DNA of 64,000 bases from Patella vulgata (lineage: Eukaryota > Mollusca > Gastropoda > Patellidae): contig NC_065879.2 of the NCBI RefSeq assembly GCF_932274485.2, positions 34,590,436 through 34,654,435 on the forward strand. The letters are read 5' to 3'. The notes beneath the pieces were generated by a model that saw only the letters and a program-made list of their open reading frames with translations, was not told the DNA's origin and made no database searches. Both the position numbers and the translations under genes were made by a program. Below, piece after piece: positions 10,750-43,748 of the stretch. How positions within the stretch are numbered: the stretch's first letter is position 1; each line of letters begins with the position of its first letter.

Positions 10750-11159
10750 GATACCGACAATTTATAAATTGATTTTAAAAATAACATTATATTTTGTTAG
10801 GTGTTCCCAGTGGTGTGTTTTTTCCAACGGGCCGACGCCCTGATAAGAATATTTATAGTAGAACTATTCAAAGCTTATTATATAAGATAGTAGAACGACT
10901 GAGAATCTACTTAGATTTATTTTGGTACAAGAAAAATAAACACCTTGAAAAAACAATCTATGTCTGTACGCGTCCGTATGAAGAACTACTTATCGAACTT
11001 TGAACTGTAACAGTGTCTGGTTACATATAAAACAAAATCCAGTATGTTAACACAAGTAAAGCAATATGTCTTCATAGGAAAAGAAATCATGGTAATTATA
11101 AGGTCCATGGTTTGGTAGGTATAATTGAAATTCGGTAGGGACGGGTATTAGGTTTGGGT

Positions 11160-11972
11160 CGTGTTTGCTCAGTGGGCAAGGCACTGACTCGCGGCTAACC
11201 ATGGAATTCTCGTCTCAGTTTCACGCCCGTGTTGGCCAAGAACGTTACTCAGTATGGCGTAGGACTGAAGGTTTGGCAAGTTGATAGTCTGTAGGATATA
11301 GACCGGAGGCTCAGCGCGGGGGGGGGGGGGGGGGGGTCCATCAAATGGGCACAAAACAGGTTTCAAAATGTGTTGTTTCTGTTATGCAAGATCATTTTCG
11401 ACGTTCCAAAGTAAAAGTTTGGTTCTAAGACCACCTAAAGATAAATTTTAAATGTTCCTATTATTAATTAGAACAGGTTTCGCTTTAGTTTTTATATTTT
11501 ACGCCGACATTTATTACTTTAAATCTTCCTAGTGCTAAAACGGAAAATGTGACCTTTTGACCTCTGGGGTCACAAAGAACAAAGGTGAATTTAGCAAGTT
11601 TACATTTTTATTGAAAGTGTGATTACTTTCAATCATTTTCAGCTTATTTTCATGATACAAGAATGACTGCGCATTCACTTTCAGTGCAAATGAACCCATT
11701 TGACCTTTGACCCTGAATATCTCGAAAACGCCCCAACGGCGGACTGATTACCACTCGGCGTCGTATTCTACGCAAAATTTTACTCTAGAAAAGTTGGGTC
11801 TGGTTTTGTGCCCATTTGATGGACACCCCCCCCCCACCCCGGCGCTGAGCCTCCAGACTAATAGGGCAAAAAACCGAGTTCCGGTTTGGCATGCACGTAA
11901 AAGAAACCTTCAATAACCCGGTTGGAGCAGAAAGGTAGGATGTTAAACTCATTCCATTTCATTTTGAGTTAT
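11160..11972 (+). repeat. Diverged SINE B-like copy split by an inverted-repeat element
   Basis: A head-like segment (GCTCAGTGGGCAAGGCACTG) at 11160-11303 and a tail-like segment (CGAGTTCCGG ... AGGATGTTAAACTCATTCC) at 11857-11972 flank the insert. Confidence 0.55.
11304..11856. mobile_element. Inverted-repeat DNA element, 553 bp
   Basis: The ends GGAGGCTCAGCGC / GCGCTGAGCCTCC are followed inward by poly-G/poly-C and then by complementary CCATCAAATGGGCACAAAA / TTTTGTGCCCATTTGATGG. No coding capacity. TSD not clear. Confidence 0.75.
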
Positions 11973-12473
11973 TACATTTTAAAACAAAACAACGCGCCAT
12001 TTGCTTGTTATTTACAAATACAAGAAAACGAGGGGCGGATTAAGGGCTGGAATGGACCGATCCAAGGACCATCTCAGTTGTAGACAGGAATTTATACGGC
12101 GGGGGTAGAGGATCTAAATTTTCTGACAAAATTGTGTAAATAAGTAATAAGTATTGTCGGAAGTATCGATACAGCTTTAAATCTGACAAAGCACTCCAAA
12201 TATATATATAGGCCTATTAGCTACTTTTCGTGGTATCTATAAAAAAACAATTTGTTTGTATAAAAACCTGTGTTAATTTGATTTCGAATATTTAACTTAA
12301 AAGCCCCACTTTTTTAACGGAATTTCCAATTATGACCCGGTAATTTGATAATCAATTACAAACTGATTAGCGGTGATTTTAAGGCTTCGCCCTTACGCCA
12401 ATGAAACAGTTTGGGTCAATAGGTAGACCTATGACCGAAAATGTAGCGGGTGTACATGTTTAGGATGAAGAAA

Positions 12474-13203
12474 TCAGGGGCGGATCCATAGGGGTGGGGT
12501 GGGGGGCTCCCGTCCTGCTCAGCTACACGTTTATGAGAAAAAGAGAAGGAAATGGGGTTTAACGTCCACTTGACACAAACTAGGTCATTTCGGGACTAAC
12601 ATGGTTCAATTTTATTTCAACAATTCGCTTGCGTGAGAGGTCTTTAGCAGTGGGGGGTGGGGGAGGCCGAGGACCCGGAGAAAACCATCGAGGTTGGACA
12701 AGCTACCCTACTCCTTGTCACGTACAACCGGTGAATTGAAACCACGTCAGTTGACTCAATGACAGACCTTATGATACAGCGCGCACGTGCTTTTTTTCTT
12801 TTCTTGACAATGACTGACGCCGCGTGATTTGACGTCACGTGTTGAAGATAATTATCTTTTACAGAGATATTAGAATACTTTCGCAATCCTCTGTGAAACA
12901 GATTGTCCTTTATCCCCAGATGGTGGGAATGGGCATTCAAAGCGCGAGATAATAATATAGACATTATATATGTGATATCACAATTAATTGAAGTCAAACG
13001 GGGTAGGATTTCTCTCTTTAACTTTAAAAAGCTCAGTGTGGAGGACTACGTAATTTGGAGACGATGATGGCATCATGCATTGTCAACTGTCAAATTCCTT
13101 TAACATAGGCCTAATGCCCCTCCCCCCCCCCAAAAAAAAAGATACATTGTCGCAAGAACCTGACAATACCCCCTCCTGTAAAAATTCCTGGATCCGCCCC
13201 TGG
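12474..13203. mobile_element. CAGGGGCGGATCC-ended DNA element carrying a SINE
   Basis: Ends CAGGGGCGGATCCA and TGGATCCGCCCCTG, a TIR type I know from invertebrate DNA transposons. It contains SINE A at 12550-12790. The interior (AAAGCGCGAGATAAT, GATGATGGCATCATGCATTG) is repeated at 47290-47532. Exact TSD unclear (GAAAT-like on both sides). Confidence 0.65.
12550..12790 (-). repeat. SINE family A, inserted in a CAGGGGCGGATC-ended element
   Basis: Minus-strand copy from GGGGTTTAACGTCCAC to the tRNA-like head; it lies wholly within the 12474-13203 inverted-repeat element. Confidence 0.75.
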
Positions 13204-13215
13204 AAATATAAAGAA

Positions 13216-13490
13216 GAGAGAGAGAGAGAAATAACGTCCGCTCGACACAAACTAGGTCATTTCGGGACTAATTTATAACGTATGGTTTTAATTTTATTTC
13301 AATAATTCGCTTGCGCATAGGGGTCTTTAGCAGTGGGACGAAACCGGAGGACCCGGAGAAAACCCACGAGGTTGGACAGGCGACCCTACTCCTTGCCACG
13401 TACAACCGGAGAATCGAAACCACGCCAGTTGACTCAATGACAGACTTCATGATACAGCGCGCACACGCTATTCATTCAGACATCCAATCC
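13216..13490 (-). repeat. SINE family A, full-length
   Basis: (GA)n, then GTCCGCTCGACACAAACTAG through the GAGAATCGAAACCACGCC B-box complement to CATCCAATCC; close to the family consensus. Confidence 0.85.
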
Positions 13491-14419
13491 CACAAATATG
13501 AAGAAGAAGTATTACTAATTAGTTCACACATACCATGCTATATTTTTATAAAGCATTATTTGCATATTGCATCAAGGAGATGGTTAAAATTTCACATAAT
13601 AGTTAGCAATTATTTAAATAGTTATTTTCTAGCCGTTCAAATAAATCAATGCACCCAAGACTCAAGGGTCAAAGGGTTAAAACTGAAATCTCGCAGGTGC
13701 CCGCGAGATCTCAGCGAGAATTGGCTTCCATATTTGACACGAGAGGTGCGAATTATTAGGAATAATTTCCATTGTTTATTTTGGGGATTATATGAGTATA
13801 AATGGTACCGGATGAAACAGAAATAGGTAGGCCTGAACTACTTTTGATTTAACATAAGATATTTAAAAAATCGTGTTGAAAATGGAGAAGTTATTACATT
13901 ATCAAAAAGATGACAGATCCGTCGGTAGAGATCAAACGATATTTATTCTGTCTGACTGGCTGGTTTTCTTTTGACTTTTATTACAAAATATGCCCTTTCG
14001 CCCGAGGGGTGAAAATATTTGGTTGAGGTATATGTACATAAAACAGAACTATTAATTCGTTATTTACATTTTGGTTATGGTTGGTTGGTAAAAATAATGG
14101 TATAAACTAGAACAACCGAAATCTGATAAACAAAAAATAGGTTGTTGTTTATATAGATTGATTGATGTTAATTGGAGAAGCCGACGAATAGCATCCATTC
14201 ACTTCACTGGAGGAAAATAAATATAGTTGATAGAATACTTTCTTGCTCACACTTTGATCATTAATGCAGTGTCCAGGATAATTTTATTACAAAACAATAG
14301 GTGGATATTTAGGGCTGCCATCCATATTTATTATATAGTAGGAAAGGCAGGATGAGTCATAGAAAGGGAGCAGTTATTATTTGCGTCAGGTGTATTGCAT
14401 TGTAACTCAGCATATATTT

Positions 14420-14465
14420 CCTGTTGGAGCAGAACACTAGGACCTCAAACCCCATTTCATTTCAT
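14420..14465 (+). repeat. SINE B tail fragment
   Basis: GGAGCAGAACACTAGGACC and CCCCATTTCATTTCAT only. Confidence 0.5.
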
Positions 14466-14945
14466 ATATTTCCTGTGTTGTTGCGTAGGCTTGGCAGAGG
14501 TTATTGAATAAAAAAAAAACTTAAAACAAGTACATGTATTAAACATTTTCATGGAGGATTAGATACGTACCTAGGCTACATTAACATTTGACAGATACAG
14601 TACATGTATCTTGATCAGGAAAACATTTGTGACTACATTGGTAGATTTTAAGGTTTGTTATACATGTAGATTAAAATTTTAGATGGTAGTTTCTTATGTT
14701 CCCATATTAATTTAATTCCCAGAAAGGATAGTACGGTAGACATAGTAAATTTGTAATAAAAATGTTTTAGTGGGCCTCAGTAGTTTTGTTATTGTACTAA
14801 TAATTGAAGTACAAACAAGTTAGAAAATAACTTTATTGCATAAAAACATTCATTTAGAGCAGCATATAATTCTATGTATATTTAAAATTAATAGTGTATT
14901 GTTTTAGTTTAAGAAGTAAATAAAACGAGACCAGCAACTTTCAAG

Positions 14946-34951
<20,006 letters not shown>

Positions 34952-37900
34952 AGGTCACAAAATAATTTGATAATTGGTAAGTTTAACAACATACAAGAAA
35001 CCTTCTCATATATAATGTAATTCTTTTCTTTCCATAGGATTTTTCGTACTTTTTTCACCATTTTGTTGAATGATTAGCATACTGTTTTTAATCTCTTGTA
35101 GCCAGTTATATTGACTGCACAATGACTGCACTTATCAACATTTATATATTGTTAGAGCTAGTCAATCCTGATATTGTTAAAAGTCATTAATCATTTTTTG
35201 CGTGTTTTTTCAGTTAAAAAGACTAATCATGTACAAGAATGAGAGAGTCTGAAAAAGTTGTGAAAGATCATGATTCATAGTAACATGATTCACAGTATAG
35301 ATTAACATTAGATCATGGCTTAAAATCATGGCAGAACCAAGGATGGAACCAACGTGCTTACATAATCAAACTTATATTATTTAATTTATAGAATGACTGA
35401 TGGTTTACTGTGTTATTGTGCGTGTACATAAGCTGTCTTGACAATATATTGCTGTTTTAGGCCTGAAAATAAGTAGAGTTCAGAGATCATCCCTTAACAC
35501 AAATGTGCATTTTCGAACAAGATCATTTATCTTTAAGGGATTGATTTCAGACCAATATTTTCAGGCCTGTATTTTGATCTTCAGGCATCTGATTAAATAT
35601 ATGCCAAAATTGTTTGTACCAGGTGTTTTAGCCTCTGCTTGTACTGTATCTATAAGCTTCCAGAGTGATAATAATAGTTCATTTACTGTAGTACAATTAT
35701 CGTCTTTTAATCTATTGTATAGCTTTCCTAATTTAAATATCATAGACATTGGAAGACATAACATATATATATAGGCACTGACCATTTCCACAATTCCAGG
35801 AATCTACTTACTCAACTTTTTAAGTCCCTAGAAATTCTTGACAAGACTATAATGAATGTTGATAGTTACAGCCTCAGGTCCTTACAAGATTTAAAATAAT
35901 TTGGGAAAAAGGGTCTTACTTGTGTTTAAAATGATTTTGGTATTTATTCAAAATAATATTGTAAATATTGAAGTTGTAAATTAATGTTTACTTGCATTGA
36001 TACAAATTACATAATAGATCCCTCAATACTACAGAGATATTGTATAGTAGTCTCTGTCTTTGTTTTTCTAAGTTTAATTAATACTATAAATAGACATTGT
36101 ATGTTTGTATTGTATTAAACCATGGGGGTATTATTTTATCATAACTATAATTTAAAGATACAGTTCCTTTATACTTTATTCATTATCTAACCCAACGGAT
36201 AATTAACAAATAAATTTTTCGACCCAAAACATTACTAGATGAACTGTAATCATAAAGGAAAAATGCTGAGCACATAAGTGTATTCACTCAATGCCACATC
36301 TTTTCAGAGTTATTCTAGGACAAGCACATAGCTTACATTAAAAGCAGTTTCCTGGATGGTCTCACTGCCAGCATCTTAATTTGTCAGAGAAAATTTAAAG
36401 TTCTGCATTCTTGAAACTACTCTGATGCTAGATAATGAATAAAATAGAAAGAATCTGCAATAGCATGAATACTTCTTTAAAGAATTAGATGGTAACAAAT
36501 GCTGCTTCTTTATATCATAGTTTTACTATGAACCAATTAGGGTCTTTTTCTCTCTTTTTTGGAATCACCTCCAATATGAATTAAACAATGAAAATTCCTA
36601 CGGTACTTAAAATCAAATTTTTGAAAAATATTATTATTCAATCAAAAAAATGTGTAAACGTCGAAAAGTTTTTTTTTTTTTGTGTATTTTTAAAATGTAA
36701 TGTGTGTTTGATCAAATCTTACATTTTTATGTATGTGTCGTTAATAACATAAGCTTAATATACAAGTGCTTAAATGTGTGTACAATGTTATAAAGATCAT
36801 CAAGTGTATATCCATTGTTGTGTACATCTTCATCTATTCATATTTAATAATTCATAGTGCTATGTCTTGTTCTATTGTGTATACTGTCTTTATATATTTA
36901 TTAACAGAATGATTGACAGGTATATTATGTTACAATTATGTTTCAAAACATGTCTTTGATTAAGTACGGTCACATTCTACATCCACTAGGCTAAAATAAC
37001 AAATACAATAGGAATTTTTGGTCAGGTACACCTATATGGTGATTTTTCATTTCAAATTTTCACTCCAATACAATACATGATTCTCAATGAAAGATTAGCT
37101 GATCATGTATAGAACATTAGCCATGTAGATTGTAGTCGTACTGTATATTATGTATTCAAGGGTTTGTGCAGTAAAATTAGGATTTGATTGATGATTATCC
37201 TTAATAAATATTGATTGATGAAATATGAACATGAAATATGATTTAAACCCCATATTTATATTTGTGGTATGTAGCGGATTCTGAATGTATATAAACATGT
37301 TTTAGCTGTTTATTACATTGTTGAATCTATAGTGTTGAAATATAATATCAATAATAATAATTAGTTCAATCTCATTCAAATCAGATGTCAATTACATGTA
37401 CATTTCATTTTTGGTCTGGTACTACACTGATATCTGACACATTTTCTTTAGAGATTTGCTCAGATCACATGATCTTACTAACTAAACAAATGTCTTTAAT
37501 CGATTTGCCCAATTATGATTAGTAAGATTTTGATTTGCATGGCATTGAACTTTTTAATATTGTAAGGGATTGAAATGTTTGTATATAAGATACTTATTAA
37601 AGTATTAGAAACTAATACATCTGTATCAGTCCATCAGAATGCAAGATTTATCCAAAAAATATTTTACATATATTTATTATCTAGAGATTTGTAGAATTAA
37701 ATTTAACCACAACTATAGGGTGTTAAAACTTTATTTGCATTACAGTATTCAACCTAATCAGCACACATACTCTTTAATTCACAATTTGAACTATTTCAAC
37801 AGCATGTGAAAAAATCTCGCTAAATGGGCCCCCAAAAATCGAAACATAACTAGGCTTAGAATTTAAGTTGGTATGCACCATCACATTAACAATAAAGTTA

Positions 37901-38040
37901 TTTTTGAAAACAAATATACTGAAAACTTAAAATTGGTAATAAACCAATATAGTTACAGGTCTAGCTATTCTCGTAGGGTTTCTTCCCACGTCTTGAAATC
38001 AGATTGTACCATAAATGAGTGCCCAAATTACCTAATTTGT
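34952..38040 (+). other. 3' flank of PAK, probable 3' UTR then intergenic
   Basis: AT-rich, no SINEs, no coding evidence. The first 1-1.2 kb may be 3' UTR; I cannot place the cleavage site. Confidence 0.4.
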
Positions 38041-38064
38041 GTCCGGGGGGGGGGGGGGGGGGGG

Positions 38065-38314
38065 TTGGATGGCTGAATGGTTAGCATGTGCGCGCTGTAT
38101 CATAAAGCCTGTCATTGAGTCTACTGGCGTGGTTTCGAATCCCCGGTTGTACGTGACAAGGAGTAGGGTCGCCTGTCCAACCTCGTGGGTTTCCTCCGGT
38201 TTCCTCCCACTGCTAAAGACCCCTACACGCAAGTGAATTATTGAAATAAAGTTAAACCATATGTTAATCTCTCCAAATTTGTATCAAGTGGATGTTAAAT
38301 GCCATTTCTCTGTC
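38065..38314 (+). repeat. SINE family A after a poly-G tract
   Basis: A run of about 20 G precedes the TGGATGGCTGAATGGTTAGC head; the tail is diverged (AAATGCCATTTCTC). Confidence 0.8.
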
Positions 38315-38943
38315 TTTATTGTTTTGTAAGTATCTGAAATAAGTTACCTGCAACATGTCTCATTAAGCTGGAACTGGTCACAAATGTTACTTTTGCACTT
38401 GGCATTAGGCCTCTGGGCTCCATATTATTGACCAACTGTTCATGTATTCTATTGACAATTGTCCTTGACAATCACAAACGCTCATATGGTTGAATACAGT
38501 ATATCATCTATCATATCATATCACATTTGGGGCCTTTTTTAAGCTTTTTAAATTTTTTCTAAATGAATTTTTCCCTCATGTTTTGATTTTTTCTTTTACT
38601 CATTGTCATTGTGCTCAATAAGTAATTTTAAAATAGGTTTCATTGAATGTCCTACTGTGTAGATCATAGAATGATATCTATTTAAATAATTAATTAGTAA
38701 TTAATGTTATTTTATAGCATACCAATTTTTTATTTGTATAGATGAATTGTATTGTATAGAAGCGAGTTCAATTTTCATTTTGTACATAATTGTATGTAGA
38801 GTGATATTATTGGAACATTTTGTTTTTTTATTAGTATTGTGTCGACTACTATTATATATGTTATTATTACTGCTTATCAAGAATTTAAATATGCAACTAA
38901 AAACTTCCAAGAAATTGGTGTTGTTTTTGAATGAATGAATAAT

Positions 38944-39214
38944 GAAGATGGGCATACATCATACAGTATGCTATGAGGGAGATGTTGCCCTGCGACGGTC
39001 TACTTTTATTTTGAATTCCAACTGTCAAGAGTTCTTTTACATCCATGCCAATGTGTACTTGGGAACTCCGGTTTTTGTCCCATCCTGGTCCGCTTACAAA
39101 GGGAATCTACACCTAAAAATCCAGAGGAACTATCTCCATCAACTCTGATCGAATCCTTGACCTCCCAGCTAGTGAGTCAGCACCTTAACCACTGAGCCAC
39201 TACGACTCCTTCTC
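38944..39214 (-). repeat. SINE family B, minus strand
   Basis: GCATACATCATACAGTATGC, AATTCCAACTGTCAAGAG, GACCTCCCAGCTAGTGAGTC and CACTGAGCCACTACGACTCC are complements of the family body and head. Confidence 0.7.
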
Positions 39215-39296
39215 ACCATTGGTGGTTTAAGATCTTGTTGGCTGATACAGTGTCTTGCTATCTGCACCATACTGCAGAATAGAATCTTCATCGATT

Positions 39297-39420
39297 AGGG
39301 CTGAAAGCTAAGGTCCTTTGCAGATTTCTTCATAGGTCACGACATGTAAATTGGGTTAGGACTAACACTATTTACATCTGGTGACCCAAGACGGAATCTG
39401 CAGTGGGCCTTAGCTTTTAT
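39297..39420. repeat. 124-bp imperfect hairpin
   Basis: AAAGCTAAGGTCCTTTGCAG ... CATAGGTCAC pairs with GTGACCCAAGACGGAATCTG ... GGGCCTTAGCTTTTA around a ~40-base loop. MITE or hairpin RNA cannot be separated by eye. Confidence 0.45.
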
Positions 39421-41099
39421 CTTTTACCGCTCTGCCCACAACACCTCGGTTGTCGCGACTGTTAGATTAACTGTGACGTCGCTCGACTGTTATTCTTTAA
39501 ATTAGGGTCTTTTCAGGCTGACAATCGAACATACACAATGCAGGCCCGGCGGAGTTGGGGGGGGGGGGGGCGCTTGGTTGCGAGCAAAGGCGTACGGGAT
39601 CGATGAATGTAAGTGGGGCGGGGCGGGGGGGGGGGGGCAGAACCTGAATTGCCCCCCAGAAATAATTGCGGTTTCACTGGCGCGAATCGTGATAGTGGGA
39701 ACCTAGCATTAATACGGTTCTATTAACATCTATTTCTATGTAACACCTCACTGGTTTGCGCAAATAAAATTAATTGTAATATGGACGGGAAATCTTCCTT
39801 TGTTCTTTTCGTTGAATAAGCAGATTGTTTTCCCTGTAGCAGATGGGTGGAGCTTAACCGTGCAATAACTAGACATGTTCTATGTTATTGCACACTTTTG
39901 CTGGTTTACACTAGTTTTAGCAGAAATCATATAGAGAAGTGGGGTGGGTTTTCTGTGCAATAACAATAAGCATGTTGAGCAGTTGTCAATGTTAGTCATT
40001 TATAGCACGCTATAAATATATCTTGTCAGACCGTTTATGCCCCTATGTTTAAAAATAAAATAGATATTTGAGTAACGTCCCTGTTAAATAAGTATGCCAA
40101 TAATAATATATGATATAAAGAAGACGATGAGTGAATGTGTATAACATCAACGATAAATAAATTCATTATTTATACATCTGAAGCATGACGTAATTTTTAA
40201 AATTTTTAATAACCAGAAGCCTTTTATGAAGGGTGTTTCACGTTTTGCCGGTGTCCTTTTATCGAAATAAATCTAGAAATATCAGATAAATCTATACATA
40301 AAATGATCCCGTGATGCATAGGCGTACGAGCTCTATGAATGTTTGAAAATTTATCTGCAGCAAACGCTTTTCCTGCTAGACCATCCCGTGAATACAGATA
40401 CTTCAATGTGGTCCAATATAGCCTACTTTAGGTGACTTACCTAAATCCCAAATCCCGAGAAAATCTTGAAATTATATTTTCTACTTTTCTACCTCGTGAA
40501 TTAAAGGGACAATAACACTATTGCTGGCTTGACAGCTCCAGAAAATAAAAAAATAGCCTTATTCTAAGTACTAGATGTGTTAGTGTCCGACGTGTTGTGT
40601 AAATTATCCATTAAATCCTATTTTACTTGTCCAGAGGGTTCAAAAATATTTTTAAATCCAAGTAACATTTGAAAAGCTGTACGTCAGGCTTTTCAAATCA
40701 TTGAGTTGAATTTTTTCAATTTTTTAAATTAGGTGTGTTAAGATGAAATTTGTATCATCAATTAATTGGAATATTGTAAAATAGTACAATTTGTTGACCA
40801 GAATAAAGATTGGGACATATTATTCAGTTACAACAAGAGTGGTATTGAGCCTTTAAGCAACGTCAAAGTTTCCAATCGGTATTCAACTGAAATCCTACTC
40901 TATGTCGACCCGAATTCCAACTATCCAATCAGACTGTTGCAGCTGCATTTACAAAACATAATCGATGCCCGAAAAATGTCGCACAAAAGAGAGTGACTCC
41001 GGAAAATCTATAGTCAATTCAGTGCAAATTCGTGGTATTCATTTAAAAGAAAAGTAAAATTAGCGTGTTATTAGATTTCGGGCATTTTATTTTGCCAAC

Positions 41100-41620
41100 T
41101 AGATGAAATATTAATTTTTGTTTTCACTTTACCCGTCTGCCCGAAAGTTAGGGGTCCGATTTTCAGGAAATTCACAATTATGATGTAACACTAACAGTGA
41201 AACATTTGAACGGTTTTGGAAATAAGATACAGATAGTGACCTCTAGAGGGTCCACACGCTAAAAACGTAATATTTCGTAAATTACTTGCCAACATCGAAA
41301 GGAACCCGGGCCTTTAGGATATATCAAAATTGGATGAAAATTCGAACCTCTGGGCCACAGCCTGGGTGTTACATGCTTTTAAGGGTAGCGGCCATTTTGT
41401 CGGGCAGTTTCGGTCCGATTTTCACGAAATTTGAACTCCGTAATCATGGTGCAACGCTGATATATTTAAACGGTTTTGACAATCAAATAAAAACTACGAG
41501 GTCTAGACGGTCCCTTAGCTAAACATGTCGAGATCTTTCGGTAAATAAACATGCATTGTCAGTTTCATCAAAATCGTATAAAAATTGTGACCTCTAGAGT
41601 GTCCACAACCTTGAAATTAT
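41100..41620 (-). repeat. Two ~250-bp diverged tandem units
   Basis: GGGTCCGATTTTCAGGAAAT ... GACCTCTAGAGGGTCCACA and CGGTCCGATTTTCACGAAAT ... GGTCTAGACGGTCCC are repeats of one another, related to 54095-54600. Confidence 0.5.
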
Positions 41621-41639
41621 TATGCATAAGTTGAAATTT

Positions 41640-42360
41640 CTGCCGTGTACGAGCACCAATGAGCACCAACCGTCCATGTCCGTTATCATCAGTTAAACGT
41701 CCACTGTATCCTCTCTGCACCCCCTGGTCATCCTCGCAACTCACTTCCGCTCCAGCTGAAAACGGAAAGAGGGAGAAAAGATAAGGTACATGGAACGTCT
41801 ATACATCGTTAGTAGCACGGAAATAGAAAGGATGTAAGCGTATGCATCTCGTATATAAAGTTTTCAAAACGGACAAAGCGTTTGTATCTGGGATGTATCT
41901 GGTATATTGAAGGATGTCTGGAGTTTGTTTAACCCCTTCGGAGCTGTCATCCACTTCCATCCGCTAGGCTTCCGATGAACATCCATTTAACATCCCCGCT
42001 ACATACTTCCCACGTTCGTTCTTTTCCGTTCTGTTTTCGCAAATTTTCGTCAATTTTGTCCATTTCTGGAGCGGATGAAAACGGATGGAGCCACCCCCGA
42101 AAGTTTGCTCGTCCGCTGTGTCCTTTATGCATACGTTTTGTGTCCATCGGCCACTGGGGCCGGGCCTTTAGACACGCATGTGTCTCTGAGAATGACAGGT
42201 GTCTCTGCGTTAATTTAATCTAAATATATTCTCAAGATATAACAGTTCCTATAACATGTGCATAATTAAATACATCGAAGGCGAATAATTATCAGATGTT
42301 ACACGACTTCGTATATTAAAAATTATTAATCACTATTACTAATGTTCACAACAAAGATGA
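41640..42360. other. Unassigned stretch, locally GC-richer
   Basis: Contains frames on both strands of 66-82 codons without recognisable domains (41947-42223). I see no gene. Confidence 0.3.
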
Positions 42361-42364
42361 AATA

Positions 42365-43182
42365 CAATAAAATGAAATGGGATTGAATGTTGTAGCACCA
42401 TGAGTCTTCTGTCAGACGTGGAGAGCGGACTACACAAACCGGTCGCCACATCCTACATACGACCCATGCATCTTTTCTTACTACATATTTCTGTAGCCTT
42501 GTGATCGTCTAGAATTTGTCTCTAGCTGTCTTTACTTCTGCTTCACGTTGTGTATTTACTTCTTACAGTTTCTTAAGACGTTTGTTTTCTCAGTTATAAC
42601 AATGCAACAGTTCGTTTTTACATTTTATATAGCATAGCCTAATACAGGAATACAAGCATAGCACAGGTTACAATACTAGCTAAAACCACTTCTCCACCCT
42701 AGTCAGCCTCGCGGCTGTCTAGGAACTCAGATGGAACCTCTCTGGAATCTAATGGAAGTCTGACTTAAAAGTTTACTATGATTTCTTTTATAAGACTTAT
42801 ATATATCATGCACAATCAAGTGTAATCATGGCCCTGAACCTGTGCAATTAACGATGTGATTGGTTAAATTAAGCCAAATGATGCAATGGTAAAATTTCCA
42901 TGCACGTGATATCTCGTGGTATTTTATAGACACATGTTTTGGCTAAATAACTCTTTTTATGTGTCAACTGTCAATTACAGACTAAGTTGATTTAAGTGCA
43001 CACTATATATAATACATATGTGAATATGTGTGAAACTATTAATTTGCCAAATATATTAATTAATGAAATATAAAGTCATCTTATTTCTCCATTCTTTGTC
43101 TATAAATTTAAAACAATGTCGCCACGAACGACTATATTGCTTCAATGTCCCGCTTTTCTCCACCGATTGGGCTAATGAAGTT
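42365..43182 (-). repeat. SINE family B tail split by a solo-LTR-like element
   Basis: AATGAAATGGG... at 42371 and GTCCCGCTTTTCTCCACCGA ... GCTAATGAAG at 43147-43182 are adjacent in the SINE consensus; the 42391-43144 element separates them. Confidence 0.6.
42391..43144. mobile_element. Solo-LTR-like element (TG...CA) inside SINE B
   Basis: Begins TGTAGCACC and ends TTCA; flanked by a 4-bp duplication ATGT. It separates two parts of a minus-strand SINE B (42365-42390 and 43145-43182), so it inserted into the SINE. A shorter relative lies at 55451-55769. The TG...CA termini, short TSD and absence of coding text suggest a solo LTR; the family is unknown. Confidence 0.55.
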
Positions 43183-43183
<1 letters not shown>

Positions 43184-43221
<38 letters not shown>

Positions 43222-43415
43222 GGTTTAACATCCACTCGACACAAACTAGGTCATTTCGGGACCAACATATTTTTCAATTTTATTTCAATAATTCGCTTGC
43301 GCGTAGGGGTCTTTAGCAGTCCGGGGAATCGAAACCACGCCAGTTGACTAAATAACAGACCGTACGATACAACGCACACGCACTTATCATTCGGCCATCC
43401 AGCCCCCTCCCCCCT
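43184..43415 (-). repeat. SINE family A, internally shortened
   Basis: (GA)n then GGGGTTTAACATCCACTCGA; jumps from TCTTTAGCAGT to CCGGGGAATCGAAACC, so the middle of the body is missing. Confidence 0.75.
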
Positions 43416-43439
43416 TAGTTCCTTTAGGGACGGTCTTTG

Positions 43440-43680
43440 ATCGGACGCTGCCCCGTGATACCGTTCCTATAGGAACTATCTGTTTCCCACCTTTAGTAAT
43501 TACGGACCGATTGAGAAGAGAGTTTTAGATAGTTATATATGTAGTGGAATGCGCGACATAATTTTAATTTTCAGTATAGTTATGTTTGTGCTGTAAACCG
43601 CTTACTTATATTTATATTATACTGTAAAAATCCAATATCTTTTTCACTGAATCGATTTTTGCCACTGCCTTCAAAATACA
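43440..43680. repeat. Dispersed repeat Q, copy 1
   Basis: CTGTTTCCCACCTTTAGTAA, GATTGAGAAGAG and TAGTGGAATGCGCGAC recur at 49005-49250, where a SINE A tail (49040-49099) interrupts the sequence. Confidence 0.5.
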
Positions 43681-43748
43681 AATATGATTTTCATTTGTTA
43701 AATCTATATATTGGTCATAAACACGATCCATGTTTCTAAAAATTACGT

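Larger units (their letters stand above)
6471..14945. other. Intergenic stretch between GON gene and PAK
   Basis: No host exon recognised. Contents are the repeats listed separately. The unlisted parts (about 10000-10250, 11970-12470 and 13490-14400) are AT-rich with no feature I can support, apart from a possible non-coding PAK 5' exon before 14946. Confidence 0.5.

Noticed and set aside
10421-10843. 140-codon frame with Ser-Leu repeats
   Set aside because: Translation of a CT microsatellite and SINE A.
41947-42223. Overlapping 66- and 82-codon frames on both strands
   Set aside because: Overlap in opposite strands, no recognisable motif; probably part of an unrecognised repeat.
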